The notes: a model not told the origin generated them from the sequence alone. 11,447 nt of DNA from Planctomycetota bacterium (GCA_013151315.1 JAADIN010000155.1:1-11447), one strand, 5' to 3'; positions 1 through 7,072 are shown, numbered from the stretch's first letter. Made by a program: numbers and translations.

Positions 1-874
1 CGGCTTCCATCAAATGGCAGATTCCGGTGTAGTCGAGTACGACGTTTTGGCCGACGGGCTGACTGCGAAAATGTTCGTTCATCGTGGCCGCACCTTCGAG
101 CAGTTGCACGATGTCGAGCCCCATGACTGCCGCCGGGAGCAGGCCGACCGCCGAGAGAATCGAGAACCGGCCGCCGACGCCCTCGGGAACCGGGTAGATT
201 TCTTGGCATCCCAAGCCGGTTGCCAAATCAAAAAGTTTTCCCGACGTACCCGTGACCGGTACCACGAGGTCTGCGACCTTCGCAGAATTGCTGCCGCACG
301 ATTTTTGCAGTTGGCGTAGCAAAATCCGAAACGCTGAGGCCGTTTCTAGCGTTCCGCCACTCTTGCTAATCACGACGATGCCCCAGCCTCCTTTTTCCTG
401 CCGGAGCAAGTCGAGGAGCCCTTGCATCGCGTCGTTGTCGACGTTGTTTCCTTCGAACGAAATCCGAGGGCGCTCGTTTCGATCGGAACGTGGCATCTCG
501 TTGTGATACGGATGACAGCAGGCTTCCCTCAGTGCCCGAGCACCCATGTACGAACCGCCGATTCCTAGCACGACGACTCGATCGACGACTGCGGCCAATC
601 GGTCGGCAGTCGCTAGAATCCGACCGACTTCGCTCTCAGGCCCCCGCTCGCGGTATTCGGCCAAAAGCCGCTCGGGCAGCTCATGAAAGCCGGCATCAAG
701 GGGCTCTTTTTCTTTTGGAGGGCCCCCGCCAGAGGCCCAAAGCTGTGCGTCTTCGAGGACTTCTTTGCGGGCCGCTTCTAATTGCGGTGCGAAGCGGGTC
801 AGCGCATCGGCAGCGAGGCCATGTTCGGGCAGCAGCACCCCGGCGGGGTCGTAAGTGATTTGATCGGTCGACAT
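1..874 (-). CDS. pgi: Glucose-6-phosphate isomerase, 5' part (runs off left edge)
   Basis: This enzyme interconverts glucose 6-phosphate and fructose 6-phosphate in the cytoplasm (glycolysis and gluconeogenesis). Reading the minus strand from the ATG at 874-872 gives 291 uninterrupted residues up to the left edge, where the gene continues. Sugar-isomerase (SIS) landmarks are present: GIGGSYMG at residues 104-111, the phosphate-binding SKSGGT at 170-175, and the family signature VPEGVGGRFS at 229-238 followed by ILSAVGLLP. The catalytic Glu/His region nearer the C-terminus lies outside the window. The start is supported by the purine-rich AAGAAGG (complement of 881-887) six bases upstream and by the family-like N-terminus (MSTDQITYDPAGVL). 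It is divergent from the phosphoglycerate mutase gene across a 165-bp spacer, so the two glycolytic genes could share a control region. Identification is very secure; only the 3' end is missing. Confidence 0.96.
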   Translation of the reverse strand, partial: MSTDQITYDPAGVLLPEHGLAADALTRFAPQLEAARKEVLEDAQLWASGGGPPKEKEPLDAGFHELPERLLAEYRERGPESEVGRILATADRLAAVVDRVVVLGIGGSYMGARALREACCHPYHNEMPRSDRNERPRISFEGNNVDNDAMQGLLDLLRQEKGGWGIVVISKSGGTLETASAFRILLRQLQKSCGSNSAKVADLVVPVTGTSGKLFDLATGLGCQEIYPVPEGVGGRFSILSAVGLLPAAVMGLDIVQLLEGAATMNEHFRSQPVGQNVVLDYTGICHLMEA

Positions 875-981
875 ATCAGGCCTTCTTTTCATTGGCAAAT
901 GGGTGGAGAGCATTCTATCGCTCGTGGGTCGAATCGTCATGGGCCTTGCCAGCCCTTTGTTGAATCGAGACGATGGGAGAT

Positions 982-1004
982 GCCGTGGACGAGGATGCCA
1001 CGGC
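982..1004. repeat. Small inverted repeat in the pgi/phosphoglycerate mutase divergent spacer
   Basis: GCCGTGG (982-988) and CCACGGC (998-1004) form a perfect 7-bp inverted repeat around a 9-base spacer. It lies 35 bases upstream of the mutase start and within the shared divergent spacer (875-1039). It could be an operator or a 5'-leader hairpin, or chance. I see no convincing -35/-10 pair in this spacer. Confidence 0.3.
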
Positions 1005-1039
1005 TCACTTGCCACTCAATCGAGGAATTGCTTTTTACG

Positions 1040-2243
1040 ATGGATATGCATCAACTGACTCGCCAACTGCATGTGAAAAACGATTCGAAGATCGTGATGC
1101 TCGTCGCCGATGGGCTCGGTGGCCTGCCGCAGCAGCCTGGGGGGCTTACCGAATTGGAGACCGCCCGCACCCCGAATCTCGACGCGCTGGCCAAGCAAGG
1201 CGTTTGTGGGGGAAGCATTCCCGTCAAGCCGGGTATCAGTCCGGGCAGCGGGCCGGGGCACCTCGGGCTCTTTGGGTACGATCCGCTCGAGTACCTCATC
1301 GGCCGCGGGGCTCTCGAAGCGACCGGCATCGGTTTTGAGTTGCAAGAAGGTGACGTCGCAATTCGCTGCAATTTTTGTACGCTCGATGCCAACGGAAATA
1401 TCGCCGACCGCCGTGCCGGTCGGATTCCGACCGAAGAAAGTACTCCGCTAGCGATCAAGCTACGCGAAGTTTCGATCCCTGGTGTGGAAATTTTTGTCGA
1501 GCCTGTGAAAGAACACCGTTTTGTGCTTGTGCTCCGTGGCGAGGGGCTTGGCGGCAATGTGGCCGATACCGACCCGCAGGCGACGGGCGTCCCGCCACTC
1601 GCTCCACGCGACCCATCCCGACAGCGAAAAAACTGCCGAAATCGCGGCCCAGTTTATCAAACAGGCACGCGTGCTATTGGCCGACCAGCCCAAAGCAAAT
1701 TGCTGTACGCTGCGAGGGGTGTCGCCGAAGCCCAATCCGCCGAGTTACGAGGAAGTTTATGGCCTGCGGGCGGCCGCGATCGCGGTCTATCCGATGTACA
1801 AGGGGCTTGCGCAGTTGGTCGGCATGGACATTGTCGGCGAAGCACAAACGCTGGATGAGCAGATGACGGTGCTGGAAAAAAACTGGGATAAGTACGACTT
1901 TTTCTTCATTCATTTCAAGTACACCGACAGCACGGGCGAAGATGGCGACTTTGACGCAAAAGTAAAACGGACTGAAGAAGTCGATGCCTGCGTGCCGCGA
2001 ATCATGGCGCTAGGTCCCGATGTCTTCATTTGCACGGGCGACCACAGCACCCCGGCGATGCTCGCAAATCACAGTTGGCATCCGGTGCCGACGCTGCTCG
2101 TTGCCAAACATTGCCGACCGGATGGCTGCGAAAGTTTTGGGGAGCAACAGTGCCTGCTAGGCGGACTCGGGCAATTTGAGGCGAAGTATCTGATGCCGCT
2201 GGCGTTGGCGAATGCAGGGCGCATGGGAAAGTTCGGGGCATAA
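1040..2243 (+). CDS. apgM: 2,3-bisphosphoglycerate-independent phosphoglycerate mutase (archaeal type), with apparent one-base frameshift
   Basis: This enzyme interconverts 3- and 2-phosphoglycerate in glycolysis, using metal ions and a phosphoserine intermediate (alkaline phosphatase superfamily). The first part is read from the ATG at 1040: metal-binding VADGLGG near residue 24, then the PGSGPGHLGLFGYDP motif whose Ser70 is the probable nucleophile, then NVADTDPQATGVPPLAP. The family sequence then continues in the next frame: THPDSEKTAE, YGLRAAAIAVYPMYKGLA, TDSTGEDGDFD, and the metal-binding CTGDHSTP near the end, to the TAA at 2241-2243. Skipping one base at about 1607 joins the halves into about 400 residues, the usual family length. 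Without the skip, translation from 1040 goes out of frame and stops at 1858. The cause may be sequencing error, a real mutation or, less likely, recoding. The start has only a distant GAGGA (1022-1026); ATG 1046 is an alternative. Confidence 0.88.
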
Positions 2244-2247
2244 ACAA

Positions 2248-2302
2248 TAGCCGGACCGCCACGCGGTCCAGGCGAACCCGGAGGCAGGTGTGCCTCCGGC
2301 TA
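2248..2302. repeat. Nested GC-rich palindrome (REP-like intergenic element)
   Basis: Five bases after the mutase stop codon there is an outer arm TAGCCGG (2248-2254) complementary to CCGGCTA (2296-2302). It encloses two inner hairpins: GGACCG/CGGTCC (2253-2258 with 2264-2269, 5-base loop) and CCGGAGGCA/TGCCTCCGG (2278-2286 with 2291-2299, 4-base loop). This compact double hairpin resembles dispersed REP-like elements. There is no T-run, so it is not a standard intrinsic terminator, although a hairpin of this strength directly after a stop codon could protect or end the mutase mRNA. The rest of the spacer to 2445 holds nothing I can name beyond a weak 5-bp hairpin at 2404-2423. Confidence 0.6.
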
Positions 2303-2445
2303 CAATCAGGTGATCCTCTGTTTACTGCTACTGCGTCTCGACAAGAAACCCATGGTAAAGCCCCATGTAGGTCGTGGCGTTTACAAAACACGACTCGGAG
2401 AGGCGTGCGACTCTGCTAGCACGTTTGTGTGGTTGATCTTGCCCG

Positions 2446-3333
2446 ATGCCAGCGTGCTTGCTACGGTTCGGGCCTCTTTCGCTCCTTTTTCCTTTGCGGA
2501 TCGTTTCAGTGTTCCGAATTACGGCACCTCTTGGACTCGTTCTACTCACGTTAATTAGCGGGTGTGGTCGGTTGGTCTACAAACCCAACAAGCAGCCCGT
2601 CGCTGCTGCGCAGCAACAAATGCAGTTGATTGCCCAGCAGAGCCAAGAGTATCAAACGCGCGCAACTTCGCTCGACCAAGACAATCAAGAACTCGAGTCG
2701 CTGCTGGCCCAATCGCGTCAGAAATTTCAATTGCTATCCGACGAAATCTCGGCCACGCGAGGCCAATTGAAGGACACGACCGACCAACTTCTCGCGATGC
2801 GCAGCACCAACACCGAGCTGCGTAGCAAAACCACCTCGCTGCTCGCCTCGGCTCAACAACGGGCGGGGACCGAGATTCGAGCCAACAACAGCTTGCTGAA
2901 AAACCTGACGCTCCCCGATATTCCTGGTGTCACTGTGCGACAGGACGGCGATGTCGTGCGAGTCGAGATCGTTGGCGATCAGCTCTTCATGCCGGGCAGC
3001 CCCTATTTGAAGGACGGCGGCGAACAGTTGATTCGAAGCGTTGCGACCGAGCTTCGGCGAAATTTCCCCGACCAGATTATCGGCATCGAAGGACACACCG
3101 ACAACGGGCCAACCCACTCGCAGCAGTTCCCCAGCAACCATCATCTCTCCTCCGCGCAAGCCATCGCGGCCTACAACCTGTTGGCCCAACAAAAAATCAT
3201 CTCGGCTCAGCAACTTTTTGTGGTCGGCCATGGAGCCAATCATCCGGTGGTTTCTAACGCCACCGATTCGGGTAAGGCCCGCAACCGGCGACTCGAGCTG
3301 GTTGTCTATCCCGAGCGCGTCGCAAGCCGCTGA
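2446..3333 (+). CDS. OmpA-family lipoprotein with coiled coil
   Basis: Predicted envelope lipoprotein that tethers or senses the cell wall. A hydrophobic signal segment ends in the lipobox LISGC, with the lipidated Cys at residue 40 when counted from the ATG at 2446. A Gln-rich, heptad-like helical stretch follows (about residues 55-140), then an OmpA C-terminal-like domain (about 165-290) with IEGHTDN at 214-220 and KARNRRLELVVYP near the end. The start is uncertain. A GTG at 2509 would give a compact 19-residue signal peptide (M/V-F-R-I-T-A then a hydrophobic core and LISGC), more typical than the 39 residues from 2446; neither has a clear ribosome binding site. By eye alignment the Arg usual in the 'LSxxRA' segment, which contacts peptidoglycan in OmpA domains, is Gln238 here (LSSAQA). 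Function beyond the domain class is unknown. It is followed after 49 bp by hisH, which appears unrelated. Confidence 0.85.
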   Translation: MPACLLRFGPLSLLFPLRIVSVFRITAPLGLVLLTLISGCGRLVYKPNKQPVAAAQQQMQLIAQQSQEYQTRATSLDQDNQELESLLAQSRQKFQLLSDEISATRGQLKDTTDQLLAMRSTNTELRSKTTSLLASAQQRAGTEIRANNSLLKNLTLPDIPGVTVRQDGDVVRVEIVGDQLFMPGSPYLKDGGEQLIRSVATELRRNFPDQIIGIEGHTDNGPTHSQQFPSNHHLSSAQAIAAYNLLAQQKIISAQQLFVVGHGANHPVVSNATDSGKARNRRLELVVYPERVASR

Positions 3334-3382
3334 AAGCGGAATTCCCGAATTCTCTGCGCGTGCCGGCCCATTCTACGTTAGA

Positions 3383-4006
3383 ATGTCTGCAATGATCGCA
3401 ATTATCGACTACCAAATGGGCAACTTGCGTAGCGTTCAAAAAGGATTTGAGCGAGTAGGGCATGCTGCCACGATTACCAGCGACCCTGCCGAGATCGCCG
3501 CAGCCGACAAAGTCATCCTCCCTGGCGTAGGTGCCTTTGCCGATGCCATCGCCGAACTGAAACGCCGCGACTTGGTCGCGCCGATTCGCGAGTCGATCGA
3601 CGCGGGAAAACCTTTTCTAGGAATTTGCCTCGGCCTGCAATTGCTGTTCGACCGTAGTCTCGAAGATGGCGAACACGAAGGGCTGGGAATCCTTCCCGGC
3701 GAAGTGCGGCGGTTCGACCTTCCTCGCGAGTACAAAGTGCCTCACATGGGGTGGAATCGGGTCGCATTCGATCGCCGCCCACCGATCCTTGCCGGCTTGG
3801 AGGACGAGCCGTATTTTTACTTTGTCCATTCTTATCATGTGGTGCCGACCGACAACGCAGTGGTCGCGGGCGAGGCTTCCTATCCCGACCCTTTTTGTGC
3901 GATGGTTTGGCGCGACCATCTCTTCGCGACGCAGTTTCATCCCGAAAAAAGTCAAGCCAATGGGCTACGGGTGCTGAAAAATTTTGCCGAGCTAGGCGAG
4001 CGGTGA
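3383..4006 (+). CDS. hisH: Imidazole glycerol phosphate synthase, glutaminase subunit HisH
   Basis: HisH hydrolyses glutamine and channels ammonia to HisF, which converts PRFAR to imidazole glycerol phosphate and AICAR in histidine biosynthesis. The 207-residue product is a class I glutamine amidotransferase: IDYQMGNLRSV at the N-terminus, PGVGAF (48-53) for the oxyanion strand, nucleophile Cys82 in GICLGLQLLF, and His186/Glu188 in QFHPEKSQ completing the triad. Also typical are PHMGWN (120-125) and YFYFVHSYH. Length matches the family (about 200). ATGs at 3383 and 3392 are both possible, the second giving MIAIIDYQMGN, which is closer to the usual HisH N-terminus; neither has a strong ribosome binding site. 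hisA follows after 151 bp, but hisF is not in the window. Confidence 0.96.
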   Translation: MSAMIAIIDYQMGNLRSVQKGFERVGHAATITSDPAEIAAADKVILPGVGAFADAIAELKRRDLVAPIRESIDAGKPFLGICLGLQLLFDRSLEDGEHEGLGILPGEVRRFDLPREYKVPHMGWNRVAFDRRPPILAGLEDEPYFYFVHSYHVVPTDNAVVAGEASYPDPFCAMVWRDHLFATQFHPEKSQANGLRVLKNFAELGER

Positions 4007-4019
4007 GCGTAAGCTCGCC
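3995..4019. repeat. Hairpin spanning the hisH stop codon
   Basis: GGCGAGC (3995-4001) and GCTCGCC (4013-4019) form a perfect 7-bp stem around an 11-base loop that contains the hisH stop codon. No T-run follows, so it is not a canonical terminator. It may affect mRNA stability between hisH and hisA, or be part of the repetitive spacer that follows. Confidence 0.4.
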
Positions 4020-4027
4020 GATAAGCG

Positions 4028-4080
4028 AGGGACTATCTAAAAACGGGGGGCTGTCCACAACGGGGGACTTACGTCACCCC
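4028..4080. repeat. Degenerate G-run repeat in the hisH-hisA spacer
   Basis: AACGGGGG occurs twice, at 4042-4049 and 4059-4066, 17 bases apart, with GGGAC/GTCC-like and GGGG/CCCC complementary bits around it (for example GGGGAC at 4063-4068 against GTCACCCC at 4073-4080). The composition differs from the coding neighbours and looks like a decayed REP-like element. No protein-coding potential was seen here. Confidence 0.3.
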
Positions 4081-4094
4081 GCTCCCAGGCCTGC

Positions 4095-4123
4095 TTGAAA
4101 AAACGCTCGTTCTATGCGATATT
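4095..4123 (+). promoter_or_regulatory. Possible sigma70-type promoter for hisA
   Basis: TTGAAA (4095-4100) is followed after 17 bases by GATATT (4118-4123), matching the -35 consensus at five of six and the -10 consensus at four of six positions. It lies 34 bases upstream of the hisA ATG. Matches of this quality occur by chance, and planctomycete promoter consensus is poorly known, so this is only a candidate. If real, hisA can be transcribed independently of hisH. Confidence 0.3.
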
Positions 4124-4157
4124 CTGGAGGAGTTCCCTTTCCCCCCGGTGGCGTAGT

Positions 4158-4931
4158 ATGCAGATTTGGCCGGCAATCGATCTTTTGAGTGGCAAGTGTG
4201 TCCGACTCGAGCAGGGCGACTATGCCCGCGAAACGGTCTTTTCAGACGATCCGGTCGCCGTGGCTTTGCAGTTTCAATCCCAAGGGGCCAAGCATCTGCA
4301 TTTGGTCGATCTTGACGGAGCACGTGACGGCAAGCCGACCAATTTTGAGGTCGTACGAGCGATTGTCGAAGCGGTCGACATGGAGTGTGAATTGGGTGGC
4401 GGAGTTCGTAGCCAGGAGACGATCGAAACGCTCCTAGACACGGGTTTGAATCGGCTTGTGCTTGGCACGTCGGCTCTGAAAAACGCCGACTGGTTTCGCG
4501 AGATGTGTCGCCAGTTTCCTGGGCAATTGGTCCTAGGAATTGATGCCCGCAATGGACTAGTTGCCACCGATGGCTGGCTCGAAACGAGCGACACGCCGGC
4601 AACAACGCTTGCCGATCAGTTTCGCGAGGTGCCGCTCGCGGCTATCGTCTACACCGACATTGCCACCGACGGGATGTTGGCAGGGCCCAATGTGGCCGCC
4701 ATGGCGGAAATGCAAAAACATGTCGACACGCCGGTCGTCGCCTCCGGCGGAGTGACCAGCGCCAGTGACGTACAGCAGTTGGCAGAAGCGGGCCTCGCCG
4801 CGGCGATCATCGGTCGAGCCCTTTATGCGGAGAAACTTACTTTGCCCGAAGCACTCGTTGCAGCACGAACCCAAGCGAACAAGGAAGGAATTAGGAGTTC
4901 GTCGTTAGGAAAAAAACTTCCCAACGACTAA
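4158..4931 (+). CDS. hisA: ProFAR isomerase HisA
   Basis: Phosphoribosylformimino-5-aminoimidazole carboxamide ribotide isomerase opens the ribose ring of ProFAR to give PRFAR, the substrate of HisH/HisF. The 257-residue (beta/alpha)8 barrel has both catalytic aspartates: Asp8 in PAIDLLSGK and Asp129 in LGIDARNG. Phosphate-binding loops are visible at GGGVR (80-84), ASGGV (195-199) and IIGRALY (217-223), with YTDIATDGM (165-173) also typical. The start is the ATG at 4158 because MQIWPAIDLL matches the family N-terminus; the ORF is open back to 4095, but that extension looks non-coding. The nearest strong SD-like GGAGGAG (4126-4132) is too far away. The last 15 or so residues (from about EGIRSSSLG) lie beyond the usual family end and run into the short-repeat tract at 4891-4953, probably because an earlier stop was lost. 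Confidence 0.96.
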   Translation: MQIWPAIDLLSGKCVRLEQGDYARETVFSDDPVAVALQFQSQGAKHLHLVDLDGARDGKPTNFEVVRAIVEAVDMECELGGGVRSQETIETLLDTGLNRLVLGTSALKNADWFREMCRQFPGQLVLGIDARNGLVATDGWLETSDTPATTLADQFREVPLAAIVYTDIATDGMLAGPNVAAMAEMQKHVDTPVVASGGVTSASDVQQLAEAGLAAAIIGRALYAEKLTLPEALVAARTQANKEGIRSSSLGKKLPND

Positions 4932-4953
4932 CGACTCACACCTAACACCTAAC
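4891..4953. repeat. Short-repeat and inverted-repeat tract between hisA and the EF-G paralogue
   Basis: GTCGTT (4901-4906) pairs with AACGAC (4923-4928); with an internal GG/CC (4908-4909 with 4920-4921) it forms a hairpin around an A-rich loop. It is followed by tandem short motifs: two AACGACT units, then two CACCTAA units, ending about 4953. The hisA stop codon lies inside it. It may act as a weak 3' hairpin; otherwise it looks like low-complexity repeat expansion. It ends just before the ribosome binding site of the next gene. Confidence 0.5.
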
Positions 4954-4976
4954 AACTTATCCTCCAAGGAGTCGGC

Positions 4977-7067
4977 ATGGCTAGGAACGTCGCGGATATT
5001 CGGAATCTTGTGGTTTGCGGACATGGGAGTGCGGGCAAGACCAGCCTGGTGGATCAGCTTCTCGTCAAAAGCGGTGCCGTTAGTGCGAAGCCGAGCGTCG
5101 ACGCCGGCACCAGTATTTGCGACTTCGACGAGGAAGAAAAACACCATAAGCATTCCGTCGAATCGACGGTGGTGAATTTCGATCACGCCGGCAAACATTT
5201 TAATGTCATCGACACGCCCGGCTATCCCGACCTCGTGGGCCAGATGATCGGATCGTTGCGAGCGGTCGAGACGGCACTCATTGCGGTCGATGCGCATGCG
5301 GGAATCAAGGTCAACACGCGTCGTGCCTGGAACGAAGCGGGCAAGGCGGGCTGCGGGCGGATTTTGGTTCTTACGAAACTCGATACCGACAACATCGATT
5401 TCCCCGGGTTGATCGATTCGCTCAAAGAAGTGTTTGGCGATAGTTGTGCGCTGCTGAATGTGCCGGTTGGCATTAGCGATTCGCTGACGGGCGTAGCCAG
5501 TACGTTAGATTTGGCCGGTTCTGCCGAGGGCGCGGTCATCGATCCCAAGGAGATCAACGAGGCGCTCGTCGAGTCGATCATCGAAGTCGACGAAGGAGTG
5601 ATGGAGCGTTACTTCGAGGGTGAAATGCCTTCAGCCGCGAAGCTTGGCCAACTGATGTCGCAGGCGATCGCGGCGGGGACCCTGACGCCCATCGTTTGCG
5701 TGTCGACCAAGAAGGATATTGGCGTCAGCGAGCTGATGGATATTCTGGTCGATGCCGCCTTGGCACCAACGGCAGTGACTCGTGTGGGCAGCAAGGATGG
5801 CGACACCGTTACTTTGAAGCCCGACGCCAGCGTTCCTTTGACGGCTCAAGTTTTCAAGACGCGGATCGATCCGTTCGTTCAGCGGCTCAGTTTTATTCGA
5901 ATTTACTCCGGCACGTTGAAGAAGGATTCTACGGTCGACTGCTCGGGGGCACGCAAGGGTATCAAAATTGGCCCGTTGCTGTCGGTGCAGGCCAACGAAA
6001 CGTCGCCAGTGGACGACGCTGGCCCGGGCGAGATCGTGGCGGTCGCCAAATGCGAGGATCTGCATACAGGCACTTCGCTCGGGGAAGTGGAAATGCCGCC
6101 GATCGCATTTCCGACGCCAATGGTCGGCTTGGCGACCGCGCCAAAGAGCCGTGGCGACGAATCGAAACTTTCGGGCGCGTTGCACAAAATTACCGAAGAA
6201 GATTCGACCATCCACTTGGATCACGATCCCGAGACCAAGGAGATGGTGCTTACCGGGATGAGCGAGTTGCACCTGATGCTGATCCAGGAACGGTTAAAAC
6301 GTCGCGACAAAGTGGAGGTTGAAACCAAGCAGCCCAAGGTGCCTTATCGCGAGACGGTGCTAGCCAACGCCGAGGGGAGCTATCGACACAAAAAACAATC
6401 GGGCGGGGCGGGGCAGTTTGCCGAGGTGCATATTCGTATTTATCCGCTACCCGAAGGCGTGGAGATCGAGGAATATGCGGTCAAGGCTCGCTTCCCGCAC
6501 TTGAAAAAGAAACACTATCACGAAAAGAACCATTTTCTTTGGATCGATTCGATAGTCGGCGCTTCGATTCCCGGCAATTTTATGCCGGCGGTCGAAAAGG
6601 GTTTCTTGGAACGACTACGTCAGGGCGTGGTCGCCGGTTACCCGATCCAAAATGTTTGTGTCGAAGTCCACTTTGGCAAAGACCACCCGGTCGACAGCAA
6701 CGAAACTGCATTCAAAATGGCCGCCAGCAAAGCGTTTGCCCATGTGTTCAAGCAGTCAAAGCCGGCGCTGCTCGAGCCGGTGGTGAACATGCACATCACC
6801 GTACCAGCCGACCACGTGGGCGACGTTTCGAGCGACCTTTCGGGCCGTCGTGGCCAGATGGTCGGCATGGAGTCGGCAGGCGGCGGACTGACGACCATCG
6901 AAGCGAAAGCGCCGCTGGCCGAGGTTTCGACGTATGCCCGCACGCTTTCTTCGATGACGGGCGGCCAAGGCAGCTACTCGATGGAGTTTTCACACTACGA
7001 CGCCGTGCCGGGCAACGTGCAGCAAGAGATTATCTCGAAGGCGAAGATGAAGGACGACGAGGATTGA
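4977..7067 (+). CDS. Elongation factor G paralogue (EF-G-like translational GTPase)
   Basis: A 696-residue ribosome-associated GTPase with all five EF-G domains: G domain (about 1-270), beta-barrel II (about 285-375), III (TEEDSTIHLDHDPETKEM, 407-424), IV with HKKQSGGAGQ (471-480), and V (about 600-690). The P-loop is GHGSAGKTS (15-23) and G3 is DTPGYPD (79-85). It departs from housekeeping EF-G: the switch-I motif RGITI is absent (EEEKHHKHSVES instead), G4 is TKLD (133-136) rather than NKxD, and domain IV has a basic insertion (about 496-519). It is therefore probably not the main translocase but one of the divergent EF-G lineages (EF-G II or the spirochaete/planctomycete duplicates); which one I cannot settle. 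Start: AAGGAG (4966-4971) five bases upstream, the best ribosome binding site in the window. It has no functional link to neighbouring hisA. Confidence 0.93.
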   Translation: MARNVADIRNLVVCGHGSAGKTSLVDQLLVKSGAVSAKPSVDAGTSICDFDEEEKHHKHSVESTVVNFDHAGKHFNVIDTPGYPDLVGQMIGSLRAVETALIAVDAHAGIKVNTRRAWNEAGKAGCGRILVLTKLDTDNIDFPGLIDSLKEVFGDSCALLNVPVGISDSLTGVASTLDLAGSAEGAVIDPKEINEALVESIIEVDEGVMERYFEGEMPSAAKLGQLMSQAIAAGTLTPIVCVSTKKDIGVSELMDILVDAALAPTAVTRVGSKDGDTVTLKPDASVPLTAQVFKTRIDPFVQRLSFIRIYSGTLKKDSTVDCSGARKGIKIGPLLSVQANETSPVDDAGPGEIVAVAKCEDLHTGTSLGEVEMPPIAFPTPMVGLATAPKSRGDESKLSGALHKITEEDSTIHLDHDPETKEMVLTGMSELHLMLIQERLKRRDKVEVETKQPKVPYRETVLANAEGSYRHKKQSGGAGQFAEVHIRIYPLPEGVEIEEYAVKARFPHLKKKHYHEKNHFLWIDSIVGASIPGNFMPAVEKGFLERLRQGVVAGYPIQNVCVEVHFGKDHPVDSNETAFKMAASKAFAHVFKQSKPALLEPVVNMHITVPADHVGDVSSDLSGRRGQMVGMESAGGGLTTIEAKAPLAEVSTYARTLSSMTGGQGSYSMEFSHYDAVPGNVQQEIISKAKMKDDED

Positions 7068-7072
7068 CTAGA

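Noticed and set aside
1051..1557. Minus-strand 168-codon frame over the mutase gene
   Set aside because: Ser/Pro/Arg-rich complement of a clear family sequence; no independent support.
1601..1612. Programmed +1 frameshift site in the mutase gene
   Set aside because: There is no stop codon or rare codon at the shift, no internal SD-like stimulator seen, and no known precedent in this family; an indel or sequencing error is simpler.
4028..4080. CRISPR-like repeats
   Set aside because: Only two short copies of an 8-base motif with no regular spacer pattern and no cas genes.
5631..6322. Long antisense and shifted frames (over 200 codons) inside the EF-G paralogue
   Set aside because: The EF-G frame is continuous with all domains; the alternative frames have Arg/His-rich shadow composition and no motifs.
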